This document shows, in pieces, positions 36,418 through 47,427 of a stretch of 64,000 bases of DNA (position 1 is its first letter; the number at the start of each line of letters is the position of its first letter). Made by a program: the position numbers and the translations under genes. This DNA comes from Ctenosaura bakeri (lineage: Eukaryota; Chordata; Lepidosauria; Squamata; Iguanidae). The notes under the pieces are model-generated. The model saw nothing but the letters and a program-made list of their open reading frames with translations, made no database searches and had not been told where the DNA came from. The stretch covers positions 62,001 to 126,000 of the forward strand of contig CAOLHI010002503.1 in NCBI GenBank assembly GCA_948474755.1. The letters are read 5' to 3'.

Positions 36418-36868
36418 AGTCATAGATCCATACAGATGTAAGATAACACAAGGGCCATTGAGTCCAACCTCCTGCCATACAGGAATACATCATCAAATCA
36501 TTCCTGACAGATGGCCATCCAGCTTTTGTATAAAAACATCCAAAGAAGGAGACAGCACCACACTCTTACCACTGGGAAGTTCTTCCTAATGTTTAGGTGG
36601 AATTTCTTTTCCTGAAATTTCAAGTCATTGCTCTGTGTCCTAGTCTCTGGAGCAGCAGAAAACAAGCTTGCTTCATCTTGTATATGACATCCTTTCAAAT
36701 ATTTAAACATGGTTATCATGTTACCTCTTAACCTTCTTCTCTCCAGCTTAACCATAAACAGCTCCCTAAGCTGCTTCTCAGGTTTCCAGGCCTTTTACTG
36801 TTTTGGTTGCCCTCCTCTGGACATGTTTCAGTTTGTCAATATCTTTCTTGAATTGTGATGCCCAGTGA
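36418..36868 (-). pseudogene. CR1-clade LINE 3' end
   Basis: The minus-strand frame 36498-36755 gives LERRRLRGNMITMFKYLKG and FHLNIRKNFPVVRVW, the CR1 ORF2 C-terminal extension. On the plus strand AAGGGCCATTGAGTCCAACC and CATCCAGCTTTTGTA mark the 3' UTR, and CATAGATCCATACAGA the eroded terminus. More diverged than the copy at 21657-22300. Confidence 0.88.
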
Positions 36869-36870
36869 GA

Positions 36871-36939
36871 GAAAATTAAATTTGAAAATTAAAACAGAAA
36901 TTAAAACAGAAAATTAAATTTGAAAATTAAAACAGAAAT
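36871..36939 (+). repeat. 38-bp tandem repeat, 1.8 units
   Basis: The unit GAAAATTAAATTTGAAAATT continuing AAAACAGAAATTAAAACA is repeated once, with the second copy cut short. It sits exactly at the 5' break of the CR1 fragment. Confidence 0.85.
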
Positions 36940-37408
36940 CTTAGCTAAAATGGCTCTCCCAGATCAAGGTGAATTGAAAGGATTATTAAGGAATTAAGGA
37001 GAAGGGATAAAGAACATCTAATCTTGTCTAGTTGCTTCTAGACAGAAGGTGGATACAGAGCAGACTGAAGAGTAGTCCCAATATCTCAATGACTGGAAGG
37101 GAAGGAGGAAGTTAAAAACATAGAGACACCCCCTCTGCCTACTCAGTCCAGGCAGTCTTTGCAAGTTGCAACGACAAATCCATTAAACTTTACAAAATGA
37201 AGCAAGCTGCTGCTGTATTAGCTGAGCTGGTGATTTGCATATAGCTTCTTTCTCTTGTCCACCTCTGAGCCCACTCGATCCAGAGAATGTGCTCCCTCGT
37301 CTTCTGCCTGGAGATGACTCACGACCAGGCCCTGAAATGTGGAAACTACAACTGGGAGATTTTGCCTTCACACTTTTTCATCTCAGTGCTACTCCAAGAC
37401 AATAATTG
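36940..37408. other. Unassigned DNA before solo LTR
   Basis: No recognised feature. The last five bases, AATTG at 37404-37408, form the left target duplication of the LTR. Confidence 0.45.
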
Positions 37409-37944
37409 TGTCATGCCTTGGACGCTCTGATAGTGAGGAAGAGAGTTCTGAGTCAGAGGCAAAAGACAGCCCAGAGGAAGACAATGACCAGCAGCTGGGG
37501 CTAGAGCAAGGTGATCTGAAGGACCAGCAGCAACAAGAGTTAGAAAGAGAAGCAATGCAAGAAAAGAAAGGGCTCCAGTGTTCAGCTCATTTATATGACA
37601 AACGGGCCTTAATGAGGGAATACCCACATCAACATCATTAGCCTATGAAAGAGAAACAGCTGACCTATCTTGCCAGGGGGGACAACTGATCTTCTTTGTG
37701 GTTGAAACCCTGTGACAGTATCTTCCTTCCTGAACTTTGACTCTTCTTGGACTTTTGCCTGCCCTGACTATGCTTCTGGTTTGCCCCTGTGGATTTGGAT
37801 ACTTTCGAACTCTGGACTTTTGGTTTGAATTTGGATTTGCTTTGGACTGCTGTTTCTCTCTCTCGCTCCTTGCTGTGAATAAAGTTCTGCTTTTACAGCC
37901 TGCTAATTGTTATTAGCTCTGCCTGGCCTGTCTGAGACATGACA
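37409..37944 (+). mobile_element. Solo LTR of a retrotransposon
   Basis: Starts TGTCATG and ends CATGACA, a perfect 7-bp inverted terminus within the TG...CA rule, and is flanked by identical 5-bp duplications AATTG at 37404-37408 and 37945-37949. Length 536 bp. A polyadenylation signal AATAAA lies at 37878-37883, giving the plus orientation. An acidic serine/glutamate-rich stretch is open near the left end, then GGACTTT-type motifs follow. No gag or pol adjoins, so internal DNA was lost by LTR-LTR recombination. A Gypsy-type origin is suggested by style only. Confidence 0.92.
37878..37883 (+). promoter_or_regulatory. LTR polyadenylation signal AATAAA
   Basis: The canonical hexamer lies 61 bases before the LTR end, a normal place for the R-region signal. 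Confidence 0.75.
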
Positions 37945-38646
37945 AATTGTGTGTAAGGTATTCTGTTAGCACAAGTAGGGCACTGCCCCCTCTCAAACTC
38001 AGGATATATCCAACCAGTCTGTTCTTGCAAGCCATCCCTGTGGGGATATTGGTTGTTGAGTTCTTTTCTACTCAGTCTTTTAAAGGCCTATAGATGAACA
38101 AGGCTTTCCCCCCTCTTCTTAAAAGTGCAGGGAAGTCTGACCTTAAAGAATCACTGGACCCAGTGAGTAGATTCTTTTGTATTAATTGACCAGTCATGGG
38201 CTAAGAAGGGGGCCACAGGCCTCTGCTCCAGGTCAATCAGATAGTTTGCAGGTGCCTGTGGTGGGTGAAATGGTTGGATTCTTCTGCTTTAGCTTTGGTT
38301 TTGCATTGAAGCGATGTCTGATCTCTGATTAAGTTGAGTGGATTTGATATTTGCTTTGGTTTACTTTACTAGAGAGTTCAGGGATGCAGACAAAAAGAAA
38401 ACTCCCTTGAAGAAGGACTTGTATTTTAATTTAGTTTACATCATGGTCTGCACATACTCATAGTAGCAGCACACTAGAAGCCATTTTCAGTCCTGGAGTA
38501 TGGTACCTGGATTCCTCATGTCTTGCATTTTTTGTTTTTATTGAGCACAGCTGCAGCATAGAGGATTGTGGGAATGAGAATATATATTCATGTTATTGGT
38601 GTTTTTGAAGATAACAGGACAGATATCAGGATAGATAAAATGCATT
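37945..38646. other. Unassigned DNA
   Basis: No gene or recognised repeat after the AATTG duplication. Confidence 0.45.
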
Positions 38647-38882
38647 TTCTGTTATGTAGAGAGGCACCAGATTATATCTGAGCTTGGAAACTAAGCAAGG
38701 TCAACTCTAGTTAATACTTGAATGGGAGATGGGCAATGAATCCCAGGTGCTGTAAGCTATATTTCAGAGGAAGGAACTGGCAAAACCAGCTCTGAGTCTT
38801 CCTTGCCTAAGAAAACCCTATGAAATTCCTGAGATTGTTGTAAGTTGATAGGCAACTTGAAGGCACATACAAACAGAGGCCA
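38647..38882 (+). mobile_element. 5S rRNA-derived Sauria SINE
   Basis: The head matches the 5S rRNA internal promoter: TATCTGAGCTTGGAAACTAA, GCAAGGTCAACTCTAGTTAA, TACTTGAATGGGAGATG and GGTGCTGTAAGCTA. The SINE body GGAAGGAACTGGCAAAACCA, CTTGCCTAAGAAAACCCTAT and tail AACTTGAAGGCACATACAAA follow. About 235 bp, near full length, with diverged A- and C-box bases. 5S-derived SINEs with a Sauria tail are known from lizards. Confidence 0.88.
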
Positions 38883-39197
38883 GGCTCAGAATTTATGGCA
38901 TTGTGAGAAGGCCTGAGTGGGTTCTGGGGAAAGGGTGAAACACCTGAAATAAAGTGTTGCCATGAGCTCCAAAAAAGCCATTTTATTTCCTAGTAAATTT
39001 GCATTTACTGGGAATGTAGCTACACACTATGTATTAAGTGTATTGGGCTTTCCAAGCTGAGTCTTTACTAGAGGTCTCAGTAGGCTTGAAAGAGTTCTCA
39101 TGGTTGGAGGGGGTACAAGCATTTGCTAGAGTAATACAGTTGCCAGTTGCCAGAAAACCTGGAATTGCTGACCAAATCAGCTACTTAATTAAATATA

Positions 39198-39644
39198 CAG
39201 TTGGCCCTCCACATTCGCTAGTGTTAGGGGCACAGGACCCCTGCAAAAGTGAAAAATTTGCAAATATCAAAATTCGTGTCTCTGGGAAGGGGACTGAGAC
39301 ACAGGTGGGGAGAATGGGCACCCAGGGTCTAAACCAGGTCAGGGAAAGGAGACAGTTGGCATGGTGGTCCTGTACCTCCTCTCTCTTGTCCATCTCCTTC
39401 CTTGCGTGTGTGGAGGGCTTTGGGAAAGGACTTGTGGTGCTGAGAAATTAGGCTTGGAGCTGTCCTTAGCTGGCTAGTCAGTGGCTGGTGGAGGTGGAGG
39501 AGGACTGGAGGTGACTTTTTAAAGAGCTGCGTGGCCTGATTGGAGGCACCAAGAGAGCACCTGAGGTGCAGGGGCAGGGTTTGGAGAAACTTGCAAATAA
39601 TCAAATCCGTGAATGTCAAAACCACAAATGTGGAGGACTGACTG
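39198..39644. mobile_element. pogo/Tc1-mariner-type MITE, full length
   Basis: The left terminus CAGTTGGCCCTCCACATTCG and right terminus ACAAATGTGGAGGACTGACTG are inverted repeats. TA lies directly outside both (39196-39197 and 39645-39646). Subterminal pieces TGCAAATATCAAAATTCG and TTGCAAATAATCAAATCCGT also mirror each other. 447 bp; the 137-codon open frame spanning the left end is not a transposase. Related to 58406-58660. Confidence 0.9.
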
Positions 39645-39648
39645 TATG

Positions 39649-39681
39649 TCATCATCATCACCACCACCACCACCACCATCA
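39649..39681 (+). repeat. (ATC)n/(ACC)n microsatellite
   Basis: A triplet run starts a few bases after the right TA of the MITE and ends in the L2 3' fragment. Confidence 0.9.
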
Positions 39682-39870
39682 TATTTATTTATATACTGCC
39701 TTTTCCCCCAATTTCAGATTTTTATTAAAAAAATAGTTAAAAATCATAAAATTCAGAAGTTAAAATGTTATTAAAGTATCAAAAACTATTTAAAACATTA
39801 AAACCAGTTAAAAACATGAGTAAACTCTCCTTCCCCCTCACCAAACCTGAAATGTCATTCATGCATGCCC
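39682..39870 (-). mobile_element. L2-like LINE 3' end fragment
   Basis: ATATTTATTTATATACTGCC, TTTTCCCCCAATTTCAG and the A-rich run with AAAACCAGTTAAAAAC are the typical antisense L2 3' terminus. Confidence 0.6.
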
Positions 39871-42800
39871 CATTCACTGACAGAATGAACCTCCTTCTCT
39901 CCAGGTAGCTGATGCCCGGTAAAGTTAATTGGGAAGTTATGATTGTGGCCAAATTGTTTTGTATTCATAATAACTACCTAATCATGACTAAGTAGTTACT
40001 TTGAATCTGAAACAGTTATGGATGAGTAAATCTAGATAACTGTTCCATATTCAAGACCACTGCTTAGTCACAATTGCAACACTATTGCTGTGATTGTAAA
40101 CCGCTCCCCCACTTTTAAGTTGAACCATAAGAGATTACTTAAGTGCCCTTTACTAAGTAGCTGATGTACTATAATTTCCAGGTTCCCAGATACTCCTAGT
40201 ATGGACTCAAGGAAACACTTCTCTGATTTCTGAAACTTAACTACACATCTGCAGCAGTGGTCTAGCAGAGCGTATGTCTTGATACTTAAGGAAGAAAATA
40301 ACTATTTTCCATTGACACAAATCAATTTTTTTTAGTGCTAGCAATGGGATTAAGGAATTCTCATATTAGTGAAAGAATTATTTTTTTTCTTTTAAAAAGT
40401 AATGCATGTTGGAATATTCCTTTCCATTAGACCTATATCATGGATCCCCCCCACATACATATAGTTATATTTCAAGGTGGAGTGATACAATTACAATCAC
40501 TGTTGTAATAGGGGAAAAGCCCTATATTTACCATAGCTTTACATCAATATCCATCACTATTTGCCAAGCATTTTTCTTGCTACATTTAAGATACTAATGA
40601 TTTTAATGCAAAATTGAACAGCTTAATGGTCTGAACATATTTAATGAAACCATTCTAATTGGAACTCTTACACTGTGTGTCCACATTGGCATCCTCCTTC
40701 ATGGAGCAAAATCACAGTATTAGGACTGCTTCAAAAATATAATCATCATTAAAGACACAATTTCGATAAGACATAGTGAAAACACTTTGAAAAATACACT
40801 ATTTGCCTCTATTGAGAATGGGCATGGCATCTGAAGACTACAAGATAGGTGGACTTTAAGATTACTTAAACAGGTGAACTATGCATAAGTTATGCTTAAT
40901 ATGCAAATATAACTCCATAATTGGTCAATAAAGTTCTGCTCTTAACCATCACCACAGTATTATAGAGAATGACAGATCTATAGAAAATCCTCATATTCCT
41001 TCCTTCCTTGGTATGGTGCTTTGAGCATGAGCAACTTTCATTGTGTAAAGATGCAAGGCCAGAAGGAAGAGGTGAACAGTAATTTTTCATTAGCCATGTG
41101 TTGCTTGAGCACATGCTGAAAGAAAGTTTGGAAAATAGGATTCTGTTGATTCTATTGAGACCTATGAGTATCTGGAGGAATGAAAAATTCCAGATGTTTT
41201 CCGTCCACTAGGTGAGATTACATGAGGTTTTTTTTATAGTTTTCAATGATTTTCAACTGACTTTAAAATGAAAATGTTGTGTGCAAGAAACACTAGATCT
41301 TGCATAGATGCACAGAAAACATTGCATTTTGTTTTCATGCAAATTCAAATAATTTTCTTTGGAAACTTATGTGTTTTGCATGAAACCTGGTAATTATGAA
41401 GAAAAAAAAAAGCCTGACATTTATTTTGACACACCAAACATAGTCTTCCAAATTCCTCCTGCTAAGACAATCATTGTTCATGCACTACCAATGAAATCCA
41501 AGTTCTCTACAAAGAGGTCCATGGATTTTCTTCTCTCATTCCTTTCCTGTAGCCATCTACAAGTTAAGAGCTGATACTGTGATAGGAATGTTTTTCTTCC
41601 TATGTGAGTCAGAGGGCTGAAAGATCAAAGTCCTTAACTGTACTGGAAGCCTGTCCAAGTAGAAAATCTCCCCCATGTAAATATTCAACCAATGTACATA
41701 TGTGTGGGGTCTATGGAAATACCAATGGGAACATGTTGGGTAGGGGAAGGGACCAATGCACTCATCCCTGTCTTCTACCTGGAGTCATGGCAATAACATA
41801 TGTGTGGGTGAATAAATGAATAGGGCTTCAGTCTGAACTAATACCCCAATTTTGCAATATCTGAAGAAGACTTAAATTTCATCTGAAATTACTTTTCCTC
41901 TTCACATTCTAATAAAACACATACAAAATATGAAGTTGCACATAAACAAGAGCAATTACTACTCATTAATGACTGGGATTACTGCTAATCTTCAGCAATT
42001 TGTATAATTTCAATTGCCCCCAGCGGTGGTAAAATGTCAACTATTTGAACAGCAACATGGATTTCCAAAGGAATGGAATGACGTGCACAAGCACTGACAG
42101 CATCTTTTCTCTCTCTTTTTCTTTAATCGGATTTATGTGGCATAAAGCAAGATGCAGTGCTTTGAAGTGTTAGCGACGTATATTTTGGCGCCTTCTCTAC
42201 ACCTCTTGTCAGTGTGAAATAATGTGAATAGGATTTTGTGAGGAGACAATAGTTGGCATGGATATCCTGAGAAATAATTTACAACTCAGTATGATTCTCC
42301 AGACTAAGACATGACAGTTGGAATTTGAATTTTAAGAAATGCCACCAGGACTGCAGATCATTGGGAAAAGGATAATTTCAAAACAGGCAGCCAATGCTGG
42401 AAATGTTTCTGTATGCCACTTTGTTCAAGAGTCCTTAGTAAGATGTGTTTGTTCTCCCTAAACTCATGCTTAAAAATTGGGTGGTGCAAACCTTCCTTAT
42501 TTGGAGGAAGACTAAATTAAATAGGTTGTATTTCCCACAGAGAAATAATGTAGAATGAATTGTGTTCATGTTTCTCTATACATATTTTCATGACTGATGA
42601 CAGTAATTTTTTTTTTAACATTGGCTGTGCAGTGGCTATTACTTTTGAAAGGAAAATGTCAGATGATAGGTTAACTTTCTGATGATTATCTAAAATGAAA
42701 ATCATTCTGTAAGGTCCTTCTTTAATTACTTATTTTGTTGCTACAAGTCTTAATTTTATACCTTCCTGTGAACATTTTGTATGGCCAAAAGCCCTTCCAC

Positions 42801-44389
42801 CCAAGGAACTTTCCTGTGATTCTGAAAAAAAAAGGCTGATTTTGCTGTAGAGTTCTAGACGTGTTTTTCATCGATGCAGTGCCCTTCTTTCCCACATAAA
42901 ATGAAGTAGACTTTATCCCCTGCTCTTAAATTACAAAGTCAGGAGATTGTACAGCAGCCAAAACCTTTGTAATATTCATTGCCTCCTTGGATGCTTTGCC
43001 CTCAGCCCTGTGCTATACTCATTAGTTCGGTGATAATACTGGAAGGGAATGAAATCAGTTCTTGGTGTCCCTAAGATGCTTGCTGGAAGAGTCCAGGGGA
43101 TTTTCAATTTGCAATGTTTGCCCTGTATCCCTATTTCCTCTAAGAAGCTGGTCACACACATCTGTGGCTAGTTATCATGGGAGTTGTAGGTGTTAGCCAT
43201 CTGTTACTTGAGGGATGTGTACCAAAGATGTCAACATTAATTCTTTCAGTGAAGGAAGACAGGCAATTCATTTATTTGATGAAAATTGTGCTAGTGTGTG
43301 TCTGCATCTGTATTGTGCCTCTCTGTGTAAAGAATATGCATATAGGTATCCTGAGAAGGATGACTTATTTTCATAACTATTATAAATCTTATCAGGACAT
43401 AGACTGTTTCTGTTTAATTCAACTTTCCTTGTAATTTGCATTTGTTGACGTAAAATGTGATCACATATAATACATTTGAATGATATTCCATCAGAGGGAA
43501 CAAATAAAAACACGGACTAGCAAACTACTTTATTGTAACTGTCTCAATACAAATATTCTTGTTATCTGTATCAAGTGATAAAGGGAATGTGTGTATACCT
43601 GAGATGCTGATGGGTGGTAGAATTGGTGGTAAAATACAACTGTGGACTCAAAATGTGAAACAGAAAATAAATGGATGGCATTTTACCAGCATTCTACAAC
43701 AGATGGCAGGCATTTGCTGGTAGTATGGGGAGGGGGAAGTATCTGCTGATTTTCCACCATCTTTGCAGCTATTGCAATTCCTCTAGAGGATTGGGGTTTC
43801 TTCTGGAACACAAATGGAAGGAAACATGAGAGGTTGCATATCATTGGATATCATCTCTGTTTTGCTCCTGGATAACATCTACTAGTGGATGGTCAATATT
43901 AGACATTACCTCAAAATGTTATATTATTTAAAAGGTACCATTAAAGGATGCATCTGATGAAACTGATGCTCATGTGTGAATGACAGAAGTTTCTACCATG
44001 ACTTTGTAGCTCATGCTACAATCACAAGTTTCACGTAATCTGGGATGGACATGATGTGTGAATAAGCCTTAGTATTGAAAACGTATATAGTCTAGAAATT
44101 TTGGCATTAAAAAGGTTTATGTAGTGACAACCTGGATCTGATTTCAGCATCCAATGAATACTTTTCTGTGACCATTTTAATTGTAATTAAAGTTGCCTCA
44201 TTTATGATTGCATCCATTGTTCCATTGTATGTGCAAGCAGGATGGGAGTGGGAGGGCAGAAGATACCATGCCTGTTTTTGGGTGAAAGCTTTATTGGCTA
44301 CAGCATCAGTAGCGTCACATGAAGCTTGGATGCAGTTCATGAAGTGACCACCTACCACCCAATGGTCTATCCTGGGCAGCCTGGTGGGA
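39871..44389. other. Long unassigned AT-rich stretch
   Basis: 4.5 kb with no recognised gene or repeat. 42000-42260 is unique-looking, with several CpGs in an AT-rich context (GACGTGCACAAGCACTGACA, AGTGTTAGCGACGTATATTT), and is the best candidate in the window for a conserved non-coding element. The 177-codon minus-strand frame at 44107-44640 runs antisense into the BovB copy and is not a gene. Confidence 0.45.
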
Positions 44390-44920
44390 AGACCAAGAAT
44401 AGTACCAGGACTTGAGAGGACAGCTATGAAGGAACTAGACAAGATCCTCAAGTGTAAAGAATTAATATTGAGTACCAAAATCAGGCTTTTCCGTGCCATT
44501 GTATTTCCAGTTTCTATGTAGGGTTGTAAGCACTGGATGGTAAAGAAAGTTGACAGGAAGAGAATCAACTCATTTGATACGTGGTGCTGCAGGAAAATTC
44601 TGTGGATCCCCTGGACTGCCAAAAAGACAAAGGAAGTCAAGCCTGAACAATCCTAGAAGCCAAGGTGACTAAATTGATCCTGTCCTACTTTAGTCATATC
44701 ATGAGAAGACATGACTCACTAGAAACGACAGTGATGCCTGGTAAGGCAGAAGACAGCAGGAAAAGAAAGAGACTCCATTACAGGTGGATACAGTCAATCA
44801 AGGAAGCCATGACCCTGACTCTGCAAGACCTGAGCAGAGCTGTTGATGACAGAGTGACTAAGAGGTGTCTCCTTCCTAGGATTGTCATAGGCCCACTTGA
44901 CTGTGATTAACAACCACAGT
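44390..44920 (+). pseudogene. BovB (RTE-clade) LINE, ORF2 C-terminal remnant
   Basis: Plus-strand translation from about 44480 gives FRAIVFPVSM, a stop, then GCKHWMVKKVDRKRINSFDT and WCCRKILWIPWTAKKTKEV. After a frame break comes LILSYFSHIMRRHDSLETTV and the WIQSIKEAMTLTLQDLSRAV block (44665-44910). These are the conserved C-terminal blocks of BovB ORF2. At least one stop and one frameshift make it inactive. It is 5'-truncated; the upstream limit is uncertain and may reach about 44230. Confidence 0.9.
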
Positions 44921-45359
44921 AACATAGGGAATGCAGATGGAAAGGTCTAATGAAGAAATAAGGGGAAAATTGGCAGCTTCCTCCTTTATGTCCAAGAGAC
45001 ACATCTGTCTGAAGCTTTCTGCTTCTGCCATTTGTTCCCTAAAAGCCTGGCCTCCAAAGTGGACAAGACTTCTAACTGGCTGGGCCAGGAAGGATCAGAA
45101 CTTCTGGCACTTCACAGATGAGAGCACAGCTGTCACAGAGTTATAGCAATTTTCCTCCACATGTTCCTGAATGGCAGAAGAGAGATCCCTGGAAAACAAG
45201 GTATGGGGATTCCACTGAATTTGATCAGTTTAATTGCTGCTTCTGCTTTCTTATTGACGTAGGTCTTTATGTAATCATTGTTTTTTTTATGACTTGTATT
45301 ATGTGCCATTCTGCAAGTTTTTACTGAAGAATGATGTGTTGAACATTTCAAAATGATTA

Positions 45360-45640
45360 AATAAATATTACAGGTTTACTCTGGCTGGTAACTGAAGTTC
45401 ACCAACTGGTTTACAGGTAAATTAAAAACATAAAATACAGGAATCACAATAAAACTATGAAATTAAAAAGCACAGAGTAAAACTAGCAACAAGGGGTAAA
45501 GACAATGCAGCCTGTAATAAAGCCAAAATGAAGTCAGCAGTAAAAATAAAACAGTGTAAAAACCTACAAAGCCTGGAACAGTTCTTAAAGTGCCTGGAGG
45601 GACTGAAATGTATTGACTGTAGGCTGGAAAGAATTTAGTT
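45360..45640 (-). mobile_element. L2-like LINE 3' UTR, A-rich fragment
   Basis: An A-rich antisense segment (TGGTTTACAGGTAAATTAAA, GCCTGGAACAGTTCTTAAAG) resembles L2 3'-UTR structure and precedes a second, longer L2 copy in the same orientation. Assignment is weak. Confidence 0.4.
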
Positions 45641-45660
45641 AGTTGGTTAGTTAGTTAGTA
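45635..45660 (+). repeat. (TTAG)n microsatellite
   Basis: Short run of TTAG/TTGG units at the boundary between the two L2 pieces. Confidence 0.85.
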
Positions 45661-47340
45661 AATTATGACATTATGATATTGCTTCTCAACTCAACGGGGC
45701 CCCCAAGGCAATGTACAATGGATAAAAATATTTAAAACAATACATAAATAAAACTTTTAAAAACAAACTAAAATTATTCCTTAAAAATAATTTAAAAGCA
45801 AACAATTTAAACAACCAGAGGTCATGTGAATAGCACCATTTTAGGCTGCCTGCTAGGATCTCAGATGAGAGAGAGAGCCAGTCTAACTTCTCTTGGCAGG
45901 GAGTTCCACAGTCTGTGTGCTGCTATAGAGAAAAGTCCTGCCATATCTACACATCAACCTAGCCCTGGGAGTTGTTGGGATGTGCAACAGCACCTCCACT
46001 GAGCATGCCAAATTTTGGGCAAGCTTGTATGGAAAGAGGGAGTCTGACAAATATCTTGGCTCCAAGCTGCTTTCGCCTTTGTAGGTCAAAATCAATACCC
46101 TGAATTAAGCTTTGAAGCAAAGTGGAAGAAAATGCAGTTATTGTAAGAATGGTATTATATGGTCTCTAAGATGCATCCCCCAAAACAGTCTGTTTGGCAC
46201 ATTTTAGATTGTATTGTGGGTACCAGGTAAACTTCCCTGGATAGGGCTTTCCGTAGATGGATATCCATGTCCTTAGACAGAGCCACCACCATCTCCTTAT
46301 TTGGGACATCTTTAGATGATAATCTTAAAATCTGGCTTAAATTATGATCCTAGAAACAGGTGACTATGGAAGGAGTCATGGCTTCATATAAGCTGGTCCT
46401 AAACTATATAGGACTTTAATGATTTCAATCAGCATATTGAATTGACACCAGAAATGACCTGACAGCAAGTACAGCCAGAAAAGTAGTAGCATGATGTGAT
46501 CATGGTGGCTAATCCCAATTAAGGTTTTGGTCACCCTGATTTGAACTAACTGAAGTTTTTGAACTCTTTCCAGAAATCCACATATGTATTAATTCATTGC
46601 ATTTATCCAGACAGAAAGTAAAAAGACTGTGAACTTTACAATTGGTATGTTAGCCTAAGATGATAAGAGGTGCTCCAAGGTTATCGGTGCTCCCTGTGAT
46701 TCTGATGACAATGATAGATCAAAGACCACTATAAATCTGATCCTTTAGGAGAGTCCAACCTACTCTGGAACAAGGAAAAAACCATTTAACCAGACGGGTA
46801 AGCCATCCATAATGAGTATCTCTGTCTCAGTTTATAAGACCTCCTCCAATCCATAACAATGCCCATATGTAGTTCAGAACATCAACTCCTCTTGTGCATT
46901 AAATAAAAAAAGGAAGTGGAACTTGAGGTTTCCAGACTACATCTCTGGCCTAGATAAACTTTCCCAGTGTTATCATATAGATCTCAGCAACACTATACAA
47001 CAACCGTTGTGGGGCAAAGAGTTATCCTCCAGTCCCATCTTCAGGTTAGCCATCAAAGCATGAATGGAACTACTGCAATACACTGTCACCACATTGCAGC
47101 TCAGACTATCCAGAAGGCCTGGCTGATAACATCAAGATGTCTAATGGAATAACAGGTTCAGCCTGACCCAAATCTGACATATCATCCTATGGGTTACTAA
47201 GGCAGTTTCTGTTCCTGAACAAGGCCTCAAGTGAGACTGAAATGATAGTTGACAATAAATTTCATCCAGGTGTGATTGCAGTTGGTCAGTGACTCCTGTC
47301 AGAGTGGCTCAAATATGTCCAAGTCCAATTGACATGGTTG
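45661..47340 (-). pseudogene. Long degraded L2-clade LINE remnant
   Basis: Antisense L2 landmarks in order: 3' end GGGGCCCCCAAGGCAATGTA, GGGAGTTCCACAGTCTGTGT, CTTTGTAGGTCAAAATCAAT, TTTGAACTAACTGAAGTTTT and, toward the far end, ATAGTTGACAATAAATTTCA. No frame longer than about 70 codons survives, so it is older than the copy at 24091-25800. Confidence 0.7.
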
Positions 47341-47381
47341 GAATAATTAAGCCTGTTTTTTAAAATTTGCTCACTCATGCT

Positions 47382-47427
47382 GCTTATTCTTTTTGCTACC
47401 ACAGACTAACATGGTTATACTTTTAGA
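47382..47427 (+). repeat. Repeat R1, terminal fragment
   Basis: CTTATTCTTTTTGCTACCAC then AGACTAACATGGTTATACTT is the usual far end of this repeat family, seen in reverse at 32720 as CAGGAGTAGCTGTGTTGTCC. Confidence 0.5.

Noticed and set aside
38647..38882. A real 5S rRNA gene
   Set aside because: Only part of the 5S sequence is present, with many substitutions in the internal promoter, and it continues into a SINE body and tail.
44107..44640. 177-codon minus-strand open frame, the longest in the window
   Set aside because: Its left half is in non-repeat DNA with no domain, and its right half is antisense to the BovB coding remnant. No start context or splice signals support it.
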